From Acanthosepion esculentum (taxonomy: Eukaryota; Mollusca; Cephalopoda; Sepiida; Sepiidae): a stretch of 64,000 nucleotides of DNA. The stretch is taken from the NCBI GenBank assembly GCA_964036315.1, contig OZ038498.1, positions 11,017,468-11,081,467 on the forward strand. The letters are read 5' to 3'. The position numbers and the translations under genes were made by a program. Every line of letters starts with the position of its first letter. Positions within the stretch are counted from its first letter, which is position 1. Shown in pieces: positions 23,610 to 35,584 of the stretch. A model generated the notes under the pieces. It did not search any database. It had not been told where the DNA came from and worked only from the letters and a program-made list of their open reading frames with translations.

Positions 23610-25988
23610 ATGGCAGCTTTTCATTATCACCCTCAAATAGATGACCAAAACACTGAGGATAGTACTCAAGATTCCTCTATAACAATCAGTCGAACCAATT
23701 ACTGGCAGTATGATCGGCAAATACATCCCAACATGGTCTCGGATGAGACTAAGATTTGGCAGCATCCATGGCCAAAGGTAATTGGTATCACACAAATTAT
23801 CTCTGGCATAATCACTTCTCTTCTTGGTAAGTAAAACTGAAAGCTAAAAGTTGATTTGAAATAGTTCTTAACTCTTGGATATTGTAAATAATTACAATTT
23901 ATGAAAGAATCCAACTATTTCTAAACATTTTCTCCTGTGTTCAATACTTTGTTTCATTTAATGACTTTTTATTTTCATTTTATCTTATTTTTTATGAGTA
24001 GCAGAGATATCCATTGTTGGCTACAGAATTTTTTACTCTTCAAGTGATACAATGTCTTACAAATAAAATTAAAATTTTTTGGTTGTTTAAATTTTTTTCT
24101 ATAGTTCAAAAATAAAGTTATTTTAATCTAAAATTGACCTATGGTGACCTCCAGTGACCTTGTAGGTCAGCACCATCATTCTTATCTTATTTTATCCAAG
24201 TTACTCTCCTGTATCCATTTACCACCAAGAATGTAAGCATTTGGCTGCAATATAGACCATATGAGCAAGAAACTAATTCTATCTGTAGTGACCTCAGTGG
24301 TTGATCTTGACCTTATCTACCTTACCATTTGTGAAGTCAAAAACAAACATTTTCTTAGACTTTGTGGCAAACTTAATCTCTCACTTCATTTTGCTAGAAA
24401 TGACATTATTTGATGACCTCTGGCAACTGCCAAAATCAACATTTCATAGCTGATATTATTATTTGAGTTGTTGTGGTTATTCAGGAAAACAAATTAGGCT
24501 TCTGGGACTATACATTTGATTTGGATGTGTATATATACACACACACACACACACACACAATAAATTTTGCAAAACTGGAGATCATCTTTGTTACCTCAAT
24601 TTGTCGCAAATGAAATTTTCAGCTTTTAATTTGGTCTCTACTATTTTGAGTAGCAAAAGTTCAAAGAATGATTTTAGGAAGGAATTTTTTTTCAAGTTGG
24701 CATTGGATAGTAACTAAGAGATCAATTCTCAAAACCAAAGTCATTTTAAAATTTTGCAGAAAGCACTGAAAAAAAAAATAGAAAACCTTTAGTTTTTAAT
24801 TTTTTTATCATTTTTTTTTTTTTTTTTTAGAAAAAAAAGGCAAATTAATAATAATGACTATGATTTAGGTAAGGGATTTGGAGAATTTTAACTTATTCAA
24901 TACTTGAACAAGATGTTATGTTCCTGTTTTGCTAACAGAATTTCACTTGCCTGACAATTAGAATAACAACCACCAATGGCTACTGAATCGTTTTTGTTCT
25001 CTTTAAGGAATCAGTGAAATAGTCATTATTCCTCTTCAAGAAAATGGTGATGGACAAATTTATATTGGGAAAAAGAATTGTTATGGTATTGGAATTTTAG
25101 CAGGATTATTGGTAAGTCCAATTTCTTTGATTTAGGACTTGATTTCTTTGCTAAATAGTCTAGAAATTTTGTTTGAGACAGTAATGTGTTACCCTGTTAG
25201 CTGCTTAATCTAGTATAAATTTGTATAGTATACAACTACATGTATATTAAGTCTGTCTATCAACTGTTACTTAAATAAAACAATCAAAACAAAATTGCTT
25301 TAAAGAATCTTACAAAATAAAAAATTAAATTTTACTTGATGTTAAATTTTGTTTCCCCCTTTTGATTGTATTAAATAATATGCTTGATTACTTTTAAAAA
25401 TAATTAAAACGTTTTTTTTAAATTCCAGTTAGTCATTACTGGAAGTACAGCAATCCGAGCTTCACTGAGTCAACGATTAACTACAGTGAGTTTCTTCTTG
25501 AAAACTTTGGTCTTTTTTTTTTTTCCTGTTACTGTAGAAAAGAAAATGTTCCACCTTAATAGAAAACTTTGAAATAATTTATAGAAATGAAAACTTGAAT
25601 CAAATTTAATTTGTGATATTAAAAAACTACAAAAGTTTTGGATATGTGTATGTAAAAGATATATATATATATTTACAGCAAAAAAAAACAAAAATTACTT
25701 CAACATCGGAATAGACTATTTCAAACTGTTCTTCAATGGCTTTTGTCAGCCACTACTATTCTTGGAGCAGGTATTTATTTATTTTTCAAAGCCAGTCTCT
25801 GGTAGGCACCTTGTTTTGAGGAAATAGTCTATTCCAATGTTGAGGTAATTTTTGTTTTTTTTTTTGCTGTTAGAAAAATACATATGCTTTGTTGAAATAA
25901 AAACATTGAGCTTTCTGTGGATCAGTTTTAATAATTAATATTACTAGGATCCACCCAGATTATATACCAATGGATCGATTACCTGTAC

Positions 25989-26044
<56 letters not shown>

Positions 26045-26404
26045 ATCATTATTATTCAGATTGTTGTCCTCATCTTTGTTGCCTTATTCACAACATTTGG
26101 CATTGTACGCTCCAAGCATGCGAGTAATTTCACCATGATCGTTTTCAGTAAGACCCTTTTTCTTACCCATATTAAGGATTTATATGGTGATTGCATAATC
26201 AGACCGAACACTTGAAACTGTGCCTTTTTACATACTTTGAGAAAAAGGACTATGTTACTATACAACTTTTTTTGCATTCACCATATTCTCTTGTCTGAAA
26301 GTATAATTTAATCTGCAAGAAGCACCAAGTCTGAAAAAAACACACGTTAGATGAAAAAAATTACTTTGCATAATCAAGCAGAATGCACTGTATGTGTGTG
26401 CGTG

Positions 26405-26449
<45 letters not shown>

Positions 26450-29196
26450 TTCTGGCACTTAAAAGAATCCAATAAAACACCTACAGTAAAATAGAAATTA
26501 ATAAGGAAAGCTAGAATATGTAGGTCATTAAATGACCTATGTCCTTTGTGCATACATGAGAAGCTATATATTACTAAGTTTATAAAAAATAAAAATTTAC
26601 TGAATCAGAGAAATGAAATAGGTATTCTTTGCCGTCATTGTCAAAAATTTTCCTTAAATAATATTTAAAAATAAAACTAAAAAATGGGAGCTGGTAATAT
26701 ACATACTTATATTTGATATGAAAAAATAATTTTAAATAATTTAAGTAATTCTATTACATTTACTTGTTTTAAAAAGAAATATAGTCTATTAGTAATTAAG
26801 AGTAAAAATATTTTAAGATTGTAGTTAAATAAAACGTATTCTAACCCAAACACCCCTAAAAAGAATCTTTAAGTATACATGGAAGAAAAAAATGCCGAAA
26901 AACTTTTTGTCGTTAATAAAAAAAAACCCAGACGACATGCGTTTAACGGATGTCAGAATTTGTTTAAAAATCCACCCCTACCCTCCCTAGACTTGACCAC
27001 TTTTTCAAACGTAACTCATAATTGATACAACAATAGTTAATAAAAATGAACACGCTACCGCCCCTTGTCTGAATGATTGGATTTCTCTGTATCCTTGGAA
27101 ACAGGAAGTTATGAATTTATATGTGCGTTTAAAACTCAGTAAATTTAAAAAGAAGTTATTCCAATATTTGCTTGAAGATGAAATGGAACTAATACTTTTA
27201 ATTTAATTATATAATTAAATTTGAAGTTTTTAGCTTCCATTTTTGAAACATGGTTATAACTGTGTAGCAAAAAACATTTTAAATCGGTTAATTTATCTAT
27301 ATATATATGTGTGTGTGTATGAATTTTTCTTTTTTGTATGGAGACAAATTGTTAACAGATTTGATGGCATAAAAGTTATAAAATTATTTAAAAATTGTTA
27401 ACTTCAAGCAGATGAATGGTATGTACTTCTGTTCTTTTTAGTTATAATCTTCAAGTGTGTCTTTGTGTGTCTGGCATGATTTGGAGTTTTTTCAATTACC
27501 TCCTTCTGTATTTCATTATTTCATTTTTTGTGGGTGGGGGTGTAATTTCTTTTCATCTTATTTTTTACAACTTATTTTTATATTCTTAAATTTTCCCCAT
27601 TTTATTTCTAAGAACACTTGTGCCCATATAATCATAGATGAAAGTTGAATTTGTGGGCATATTGATGAGAGTGTGCTTTTAGGGTCTGATTCAAGTTTGT
27701 CTGATAAAAGTTCAAGATGATTAATTTGTTTTTTCTCTTCCAATTCCAGGTGTCAAGGTTTTTGAATTTGACATTCTTCACTCTCGCACTGTATACAGCT
27801 GTCACTATATTCCTAATAATCGGTTACACCAAGGGCTGGACAAAAAAGAACAGATATCAGGTATGTTTTGGGCCCCCTGCCTACCCCCCCTCTTTTCTTT
27901 TTCCTTTTTTTTTTTTTTTTTTTAAATATTTAATTATTGACAATCAGGCATGCAATGGTAGATCCAAAATTTTGAGCATTTTTTAAATTAAATGTTAAAA
28001 AAAAAAAAAAGAAAATTGACTTTAGTTTGAAAGCTTTTTCTATTAGACATGGAGGGCATCAGTTATTTATTTACAGAAAAAATACATTTCATCTTAAATC
28101 GATGTGCCGGTGGTGTGATCGCAGCTCAGAATGAGAAATTGGAGAGCTAAGTTTCAATTCCATTCATGGTCGTTACATTCACTTACACACAAATACCTTT
28201 GGGAAAGGTATGATGCTATCTTCTTCTTCTCCCCCCAGCTATGGGTTAAATAGTAGGACTTGTAGGACTGGAAAAATCATTGTTATTCACAAAAAAATTA
28301 TTTATACAATATTCACTTGCAAAAAAAGACAGAAAAGTAATATCCAATCCTGCATTTATTTTCTTCCCTGTATAAAAAACAACTGGCATAAACACTTGCA
28401 CTCTAAACTATAAAAGCAAATGCCCTGACTATTAAAAAATAGCTATTACACAAAATTTAATAAACCGTGCAAAATTATCTCTTCCACAAAAAAAATTTTC
28501 TATACTGAATTAAAAAAACAAAACAAACTCTCATTAATAATGACTTCCCTAATTACATTGTTGATGAACAAATTAGACAAACCATTAGAAATATCTGTCT
28601 ATATTTCTGAGATGTGGTATTGTAATTATTTACAATGGCCCAGTGGATAAAAGTGTTGGTTGGATCCAGTGACTTGACCCAAAGAGTTGTGTGTTCAATA
28701 CCTGGCTAATGCAGTGGTGAACAAAAACTTGGAGAGTTGAGTCAAAAGGAAACAACTGAGACATCTGGAAGAGGCATGTCACATGGAACTAGAACAATCT
28801 ACTCTGGTGAACGAAATAAAGGGTTTGGGACGAAATAAAGGGTTTGGGTCGAAATTTCAGTCACCTGAAGAAGGCCAGAGTGTACAAGGGCTTACATTGT
28901 AGATGCTTGTTTACAAAAACTTTGTAGCTACAACTGATAGATTTAAAATTTTAAAATAATTTATAACAGAGTGTTCACAAAAAATCACCATCACAATGAT
29001 CACAGTTACATTAAGTTTATTTTTGCAATTCATCCCTGAAGATGATCTCAGAGGAGATCGAAAGTACTTGGGTTAAAAAAACTATGGCACCTTCCTTAAT
29101 GAATTTCAACATCAAGAAGCTAATTATAGAATGAGAAAGGATTATTATAAAAATAAATAGATATATGTCTATATTATTCACTGATACATGCTTTTT

Positions 29197-29228
<32 letters not shown>

Positions 29229-32200
29229 TATGCAATAAGAAAAAATGGAGTATAATTCCACTGCCTGTCGCATTTAATTTTTAGAAAAGAGTGCAATACA
29301 GAGTAGAAAATAATATTATTTATTATATGAGATTAAAACAAAAACATGTGAAAAATCGCTACACAATGGCTTTCATGTTTCAGCACTCAAATTGTGCCTT
29401 CTCAGGCGATAGTAAATAGCGGGTGAGTAAAAAATCATTTTTAAATTTCAAAAGCAGATAACAACATATCAAAATTAAAATGAGGCTTGTGGGTTTACCC
29501 TGATTAACCAATTAGTTGTCAGATCAGACCTATGCTAAAAAAGAGGTAATTTTGATCATGATAAAATATGGTTTGAAATATAATCCTAGACAAGGTCATG
29601 AGTGGCAAACAAGAAATTAATACAAACTATTAGCAGGTGGCAACCATGTATCAAAATTATGAAACAAATGTAACTTGTTCAATTTTATAAAAAGCTAAAG
29701 GAAGGGTTAGGAAAATAATCAAACGTATAACTAATTGTAATAATAATGTTAATTTTAAGGTAACTAATGTCAATAATACTAACAAATGTAATTGCAGAAA
29801 TTCTAAGGATTGCACACTGCAAAACAAATGTCTGTCTCTTGTTTACCTAAGTACTATTTCTACAATAGAAAATCTGACTGTTGAAAAATTTTATATATGG
29901 AGTACTAAAAATTCTTTTAAAACTAGTTGGTACCAACATATCCTATCTTTCACCAATAGCAGTTATAGAAATAGAACATCTCTTTCCAAATATATTTGGA
30001 ATTTAAAAGGGGTTAATAAAACTCCTACAGTTAAATGAAAAGTTTAAAAAAAAGGTAGAACTTGTAAATCGTTAAATGAATCTTGCTTCTTATGCTTACA
30101 CAAGAAATTAGAAATTATTAGATTGCTGATAAAAATTCTCTATTATACCAAAAATGTGAATTAACTCTAAATTGTAGTCATAGCTTATCATTCACCTTAC
30201 AATATGGTTAAACTTTAAATTTGGTACTATGGTTATAAGTAAGTAAAAAAAAAAGTGTGGTGCACCTTCTATAAATGATTATTTTATTTTAATTTTAATT
30301 TAATATAGCTATGTATTGCTGTTTAGCCAGAATTATCAACATCTTGAATGAATATTACCTATTTTTAAGCAGTTAAGTAGCATTAACTAGTTTCTTAAAG
30401 GAGCCTTTTTATTATCAACTATAAAAAATACATATTACAATTAGCTATATGTTTGATTATTTTCCTAAACCTTCCTTTAGCTTCTTATAAAATTGAACAA
30501 GTTACATTTGTTGATACATGTTTGCCACCCGCTAATAGTTTGTATTAATTTCTTGTCTGCCACTCATGACCTTGTCTCGGATTATATTTCAAACCACATT
30601 TTGCCGTGATAAAAATCCCCCTTTTTTAGCATTAGGTCTGACACCTAATTGGTTAATCAGGGTAAACCGACAAGCCTCATTTTAATTTTGTTTCATTGTC
30701 ATCTGCTTTGGAAATTTAAAAATAATTTTTTTTACTCACAAGTTATTTACTATTGCCTGAGGAGGCACAATTTGAGTGCTGAAACATGAAAGCTATTGTG
30801 TAGCAATTTTTTACATATTTTTGTTTTAATCCCACATAATATATATATATATATATATATATACATACACATACATACACACTTGCTATAAATGCATTGT
30901 CAGTAACTGTAGAGTAAAGAAATATTTTTGAAAATGTTTTTTTTTTTTTGTCACTAGATGACAAAATATGTATGTGACATTTATTTTTTCCTTTTATTAA
31001 TTTCAGAAAGATAGTTCAATGTTTGGCGTCCACATTTTCCTGACATTAAGTTGCATCCTTGGTTTCATGTTTACATTAGCAGCCTTTCTGCAATATTTTA
31101 ATCAGATTTTCTTTGGAGAACTTCAGCTTTTTCGGCGTTGGATGCACATGTGCTGTCCAAATTTGTTGTACTGTTTTGACAAGGTATTTACTCATTCTTT
31201 TTATGCTTTCGATAAAAAAAAAAAAAACATTACTTTTAGTTTTTTTGGCTGGTTATTTTAAAACAAAATTGTTTAAAGAATTTTATAAAAATCTTTGAAT
31301 TACAAAAATTTTGGATAATCTCTTTTGTGAGAAATAAAAGTTCACGTTCATATGTCGGAAGTGAATAATGTTTAAAATTCTGAGATCAGTCATTATTCAA
31401 TGAATTGTTTAGACTAATATCCTCATCCTTATTGCTTTTATTACAGCATTTTATTCAAAGAGTTTATTCAATGAATGCTTTGGACAAAATGTAATAAAAC
31501 TGGAAAAAATGTAGAATCTAATATTTTAATTTTTTTAATACCTGAAGATATATTTTTAAAAATCTCTTGTAATTTAGGGAATTCACTGGTGTAATTGATT
31601 CTTTTAAATTTTATTTTGCCTCTTTTTCTGTTTACATTGCATTTTTGTTGACATTTGGGATCCATGATAGAAAAGATTGACAAAGATTTTTATTCTTAAA
31701 TAAAATTGGGGAAAGTTATGGTTAATGTGATATCTTTAAAATTAGAATATTTGGAAAAGCACCCTACCCCCAGCAACCCCCCCTCAAAAAAAAACATTGT
31801 ATATAAGTGTAGCAGAGACTTACCTCGGCAACCCAAAAGGGCCAGAATCACGTGTATGTTTTGCAATGGAGTGTGGAGACGGCAACTTGGCGAGCCTCAG
31901 ACTGAAGGTGAATCGGGCAGCATTTCGTGTGAATGGAAATAGTGGTGTCGCTTGTAGCCATTTTTATTGTCTGGTTCTGGGTGCCCATTGGTTGAGCGAT
32001 GGCTGGTCGGGGGCATAAAAGCATGGTACACTCATTCAAAGTTTTGGGACTTGCTTTCAGGCAGAGAGGAACCCAGATGAGGCTATGCCGAAGAGCAGAG
32101 TTTCATCTGGGGAGGTAGACAAATCCAACCCTGTGTATGTGGAGTCTATGGGGAATTTTTGCAGAAAAAAAAAAATCGGCCTTTTTTATTGGCTGGTTCT

Positions 32201-32623
32201 GGGCACTCACTGGCTTAGCAATGGCTGGGTCAGGTGCATAAAAGCACGGTACACTCATTCAAAAGGAGTATTGTTTTTGATGAGTTTCATACTCGAGATT
32301 GATGGGGAGTTTCATACTCGTGATTGATGGGGAGTTTCATACTCGAGATTGATGAATGAAGATAATTGTGGAATTGATTTACCTATTCAACTTGTATATA
32401 TATTTTTTTTGTGTGTGTGTGCTTCTGACCAATTCTCACACAATAAGTATATAATCAACATTTTGAAATAAAATATTAGTTGTAATTTAACCTCTTTTAA
32501 CAAAGAATTTTCTTTGAACTAACATAAACTGCAGATTATTTATTGCTTTTCTTTTTCTTTTTTTTCCAGAAGGAGAAGAAAACAGAAAGGTCAGATACTC
32601 AAAATTCAAATGACCCCATCTGA
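23610..32623 (+). CDS. Four-span membrane protein, CD20/MS4A-like (six coding exons)
   Basis: Coding exons: 23610-23826, 25008-25111, 25429-25485, 27750-27860, 31007-31183, 32570-32623. All introns are GT-AG. Phase is 1 at the first junction and 0 at the rest, giving 239 residues and stop TGA. The ATG at 23610 was chosen because a good acceptor (TTATTTCCAG, ending 23581) precedes it, implying an upstream 5'UTR exon; an in-frame ATG at 23562 would lie in that intron. The protein has a hydrophilic N-terminus (1-54) and hydrophobic spans near 56-82, 97-118, 130-150 and 168-192. Its first span, PKVIGITQIISGIITSLLG, resembles the QIM/LGI start of the CD20/MS4A family, and the C-terminus is short, charged and cytosolic. 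Length fits that family. In MS4A proteins such four-span units act in plasma-membrane signalling complexes; the role here is unknown. Intron 4 carries a Penelope-like element. Gene structure is secure, the family name less so. Confidence 0.75.
24530..24560. repeat. (CA)n microsatellite in intron 1
   Basis: TATATACACACAC run followed by AATAAA, inside the first intron of the four-span gene. Confidence 0.9.
25676..25869. mobile_element. Foldback MITE with TTA target duplication
   Basis: Inverted arms of roughly 47 bp start CAGCAAAAAAAA and include AACATCGGAATAGACTATTT; the right arm is the complement with a few differences. TTA precedes (25673-25675) and follows (25870-25872). A 3-bp TTA/TAA duplication is the hallmark of PIF/Harbinger elements, so this 194-bp element may be a Harbinger MITE. 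It lies in intron 3 of the four-span gene. Confidence 0.7.
25997..26040. repeat. (AT)n microsatellite, then SINE tail fragment
   Basis: AT run, followed at about 26050-26125 by a reverse-complement SINE family 1 tail (GTTGTCCTCATCTTTGTTGC, ATTGTACGCTCC). Confidence 0.85.
26408..26443. repeat. (AT)n microsatellite
   Basis: Pure AT run in intron 3. Confidence 0.95.
28095..28290 (+). repeat. SINE family 2 copy
   Basis: A tRNA-like head is visible (GTGTGATCGCAGCTCAGAAT and a B-box-like GTTTCAATTCC), followed by TTCACTTACACACAAATACC and the CCCCCCAGCTATGGG block shared with 8926, 17213 and 41205. It is in intron 4 of the four-span gene. Confidence 0.7.
28590..28900 (+). repeat. SINE family 1 copy
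   Basis: A box TGGCCCAGTGG at 28636-28646, B box GTTCAATACC near 28693, then the body including CACCTGAAGAAGGCCAGAGT. Immediately 5' of the head lies the inverted tail (TCTGTCTATATTTCTGAGAT), as in the copies at 11 and 13.9 kb. A short internal duplication repeats GAAATAAAGGGTTTGG twice. Confidence 0.75.
28905..29130 (+). mobile_element. Penelope-like terminal fragment, family 3
   Basis: Plus-strand counterpart of 10745-11035. It contains the motif CTGAAGA at 29036-29042, arms GATCT (29044-29048) and AGATC (29055-29059), then GAAA (29060-29063), a minimal hammerhead-like core with a very short third stem. Confidence 0.5.
29355..29410 (-). ncRNA. Hammerhead-ribozyme-like motif, left arm (core-mutated)
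   Basis: On the minus strand: stem I ATCGC/GCGAT, CTGAGAA core, stem II with GCAC/GTGC, GAAA, a weak stem III closed by ACA/TGT, and cleavage-site A before GCGAT. The core has CTGA-G-AA where CUGA-N-GA is required, so the G8 position is lost and cleavage is not expected. Confidence 0.6.
29745..30180 (+). pseudogene. Penelope-like GIY-YIG C-terminal remnant
   Basis: The translation shows NKCNCRNSKDCTLQNKCLSL (the Cys-rich motif before GIY-YIG), FYIWSTKNSFKTSWYQHILS (equivalent to YIGLTENTFKTRYNNH), SKYIWNLKGVNKTPTVK and CFLCLHKKLEI. The YIG is changed to YIW and stops are present, so it is inactive. The reverse transcriptase is missing, consistent with 5' truncation. Confidence 0.8.
30752..30807 (+). 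ncRNA. Candidate type I hammerhead ribozyme, right arm
   Basis: Order along the plus strand: stem I 5' strand ATTGC (30752-30756), CTGAGGA core, stem II of 5 pairs (GGCAC with GTGCT, one G-U) and a 7-nt loop, GAAA, stem III (ACATGA with TTGTGT, two wobble pairs), then the GUA cleavage triplet ending at 30802 and stem I 3' strand GCAAT (30803-30807). All invariant core bases are present. Hammerheads are known in the terminal repeats of Penelope-like elements, where they are thought to process the RNA. Confidence 0.7.
31808..32442 (+). repeat. Solo LTR with ATAAG target duplication
   Basis: Starts TGTAGCAGAG and ends CTCACACA. ATAAG flanks both sides (31803-31807 and 32443-32447). It contains two direct repeats of about 85 bp (about 31957-32040 and 32177-32262), each with a CCAAT-box-like CCATTGG or a degenerate form and a TATA-like GCATAAAAGCA. 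Unlike the AT-rich surroundings it is fairly GC-rich. It lies in intron 5 of the four-span gene, just upstream of its last exon. Confidence 0.7.
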
Positions 32624-32699
32624 GGTGCTTGGTGATTTTTTTCTCTTTCAAACACAAAAGCTCGGAATTTTGAGTCTACTCACTTTTCATTCAAAAAGA

Positions 32700-35580
32700 A
32701 ACAAATGAGGTAAAAATGATTCAGAATTTTCAATGGCATTTTTTTTTTCATCCCTAAATAGAAAGATGCCTTGAAATGAGTCATTATAATTTGCTTATTT
32801 GATTCTTGGGTCTCTTTTTTTTTTCTTTTTCTTTTTCTTTTCCTTCTCTTCTATATCTTGACTTAACTTTTTCTAAAATATAAAATAATTCTGTGCATTA
32901 TGTAAATCATGAACTATGAAGATAGCTTCATAATTACAACAGTCCCCTAAATATATCAGATAAAAATAGCAAAGATTATTGTTTCCAGAGTGTATAATCA
33001 ATTATTTTTTAAACAAGTTGAGAAACAAACAAGTTTTTAATTTTTGATTGATATAGAATTCATCTTAAAAGGATTCTACCAGAATGACGCTGGTTTTGTT
33101 AAATTCTTTTGAAACCAATTTTTAACGTTATCAGCATTATCTGATTTCAGACATCGATTGACAAGTTGAAAACAGTTGATCAAATGCTTACATATTTTTT
33201 TAATTGCCTCAATTTACATATTTTCAAAGAGTTTTAAGCATTTTTATTTAGAAATTAATAATTTCTCGTTCTGAAAAGAAAGTGCATTTAAAATATGAAA
33301 TTGAAAGAAAATGATGCAAATATATTTTTTTTTCTTTCAAATTGTTTAAAAAAAAATTCTGATTATTTATTAATTTTTATTTATATATTTAATTTTTTAA
33401 ATTGTTTATAAAATAATTGAAGGTATTTTCCTCTTAAACCATTTTTTGTACTGAGATTAATTGTAAGAATTGCCTAAATTTTGATTTTTTTTTTTTTCTT
33501 TCTTTTTAATAAAATTGCCGGCTTGTGTTTAAAATGCAGACCATTTCCCTGAATTATCATAAAAGGTTTATTTCATATTACAATACTGAATTCTGCTTTC
33601 AGGAATAGTGTGTATAAGAGGAACACAGTAAACTTGTTTATTTTTTAAAAAAATTTAAAAAAAAATTTTTTTTAGGATATCTTATTTTTGTATAATAATC
33701 TTTGAGAATTTTCCTATCTTTTAAAAACAGCAGAAAAATACTGGGCCGAAATTCCCGAGTCTTACAGTATTTAAAAATTATGAGGCAAGCAAATTTGGAA
33801 CGGATAAAAGTTTTGGGTAAAAATGAATATTTTCTTATATCCATTAAGAAATGAATAGATCTTTGTTTTATTGATAGATTTATAAGAATGAGAAAAGGAC
33901 TGTTTTCTTTGAAATATTTGTTACTATATTGTCTCCCAATAATTTGAGTTGCCTATGAAGATAGAATTTTCAACACATGGTTTGCATGGGTGTTTTGAAA
34001 TGTATGAAAGCATTAAATCAAATGGGATCTTATCCAATTGACTTTCAAATTCCTTACGTGTGATAAGAAGAAGAAAAAGTGCAATACTTTCTATTAGAAT
34101 AAATATTTGATTCTCTTTATTAAAAGTTTTTTTTTTTATTAATATCCAACATAGGTTTATTGTATCTTGCACACAAATAGGGACTTTATTTTAATTAGGA
34201 TTCTGATGGAACTCTTTTAATTAGACATGTTGATAAAGTCAACTTCAGCTAATGACCTTGCATTTTGTCCTTGATCAAATCATTTCCACCCATTGTTCAT
34301 TACAGTGAGCTTTAGAATTGGGCTCATTAAAAATCTAACAAAGAAAAATGAAAACCTGTTTGTGCTACTGACTCTTCATCTATACAAATTTGAAAGTAAT
34401 GTGAACTCAAATTATCTTGGATGGAATTTGACTATTTTACTAATGTTTCATTATTTCTGTATTTGTATGAGAAAATGTAATATTCTAAATAAGCAAATGA
34501 TTGATATGGTTCATTTAAAGATTATTTTTTAATCAAACGGTTTATGCGTTTTCAGAAGACTAGAGTGATAAGTGTCCACCATGAAATGTTTGTTACAAAT
34601 TGATATCTATTTTATCTTTTCTATATTAGAGAACGTTAGCAAGATCAAAATTGGCAATAAGATGAGTTATCGATGAGATGCGGTAATGAATATTTTAAAA
34701 GAAGAAAAAATCGAATGAAATGATCTTATCAATTTTTCTGAAGAATTAAACATTTTTCTTTGAATCTTTTTCAAAAATAAGGTTTATGTAAAGCTTTTTC
34801 CTAAGCTTTTCATAGAATTATTTTTTGCTTCCTTATTAGTTGAAAATTTTTCAAACAGTTTGGAGAACTTGCATCCTAACAAAGTTTCTGTTGAAAGGAT
34901 TTGTGGGTGGTGGCTAGGATAACAACCTTTGACCATTTTTAGAGTTTTTCATTACTGTTGCTTGTCATTCATAGATCAAGAAATTTAGTTAACAGAAAAT
35001 GTAGATGTCGATGAATGAAACGCTTTACTCAGCCTCAGATATTAGAACATTTGTAGTCGATTGCTTGAACACTTGAGCTGCAACTCCAAATGCATTTATT
35101 TTGGAAAGAGAGGATAATTCACTGTCCCTTTTGTAGAGTTTGAATTTATTTTTGTGATTTCGATCAAATAAAAGAAATTAAAAGCTGAACATTACAGCAA
35201 AACTTTTGATAGCTTTGAATTTGTTTAATCTTTTTCTCGTATTGTCTAAATTATAAATGATATTAACGCAATATTTTGTAGGTTGATGAAAATTTCCTCT
35301 TTTTGTGTCTGGATTTTATTCTCAGTTACAATAATTAAATCTGAAAGAAAAGCAGCTTTTCTGAACTTTGAGAGATTTCTTTTTTGTTACCTGACTTATT
35401 TGAATTCATTGTCTTGTGTTCATATATCCAGTGTTGAAAGATAAAAAAATGGATAGAAATTAATCCAAAGATAATGACTGATTTCATGTCACCTTGCAAT
35501 GTGAAGTTTTGTTTCTTCCAAGTTCTGAAACTGAAATCTTTTGGTATCGTCTTGTACAAAGGCCAAAAAGTAATTCCTGT
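32700..35580. other. 3' flank of the four-span gene; no further gene seen
   Basis: AT-rich sequence with T-runs and several AATAAA motifs. It could include a long 3'UTR. No repeat family or coding exon was recognised. Confidence 0.4.
33508..33513 (+). promoter_or_regulatory. Candidate poly(A) signal for the four-span gene
   Basis: AATAAA about 885 bp after the stop codon, preceded by a T-rich stretch. Other AATAAA motifs occur further downstream, so the actual 3' end is uncertain. Confidence 0.3.
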
Positions 35581-35584
35581 TCTT

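Larger units (their letters stand above)
29317..30860 (+). mobile_element. Penelope-like element remnant with long inverted arms
   Basis: 29317-29745 and 30425-30845 are reverse complements of each other over about 420 bp (landmarks CACAATTTGAGTGCTGAAAC on the right and its complement on the left; AACCAATTAGTTGTCAGA versus CTGACACCTAATTGGTTA). Between them the plus strand encodes the tail of a Penelope-like protein. The right end runs into (AT)n at 30838-30862. Inverted terminal copies and GIY-YIG are typical of this class. It sits in intron 4 of the four-span gene. Confidence 0.85.
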
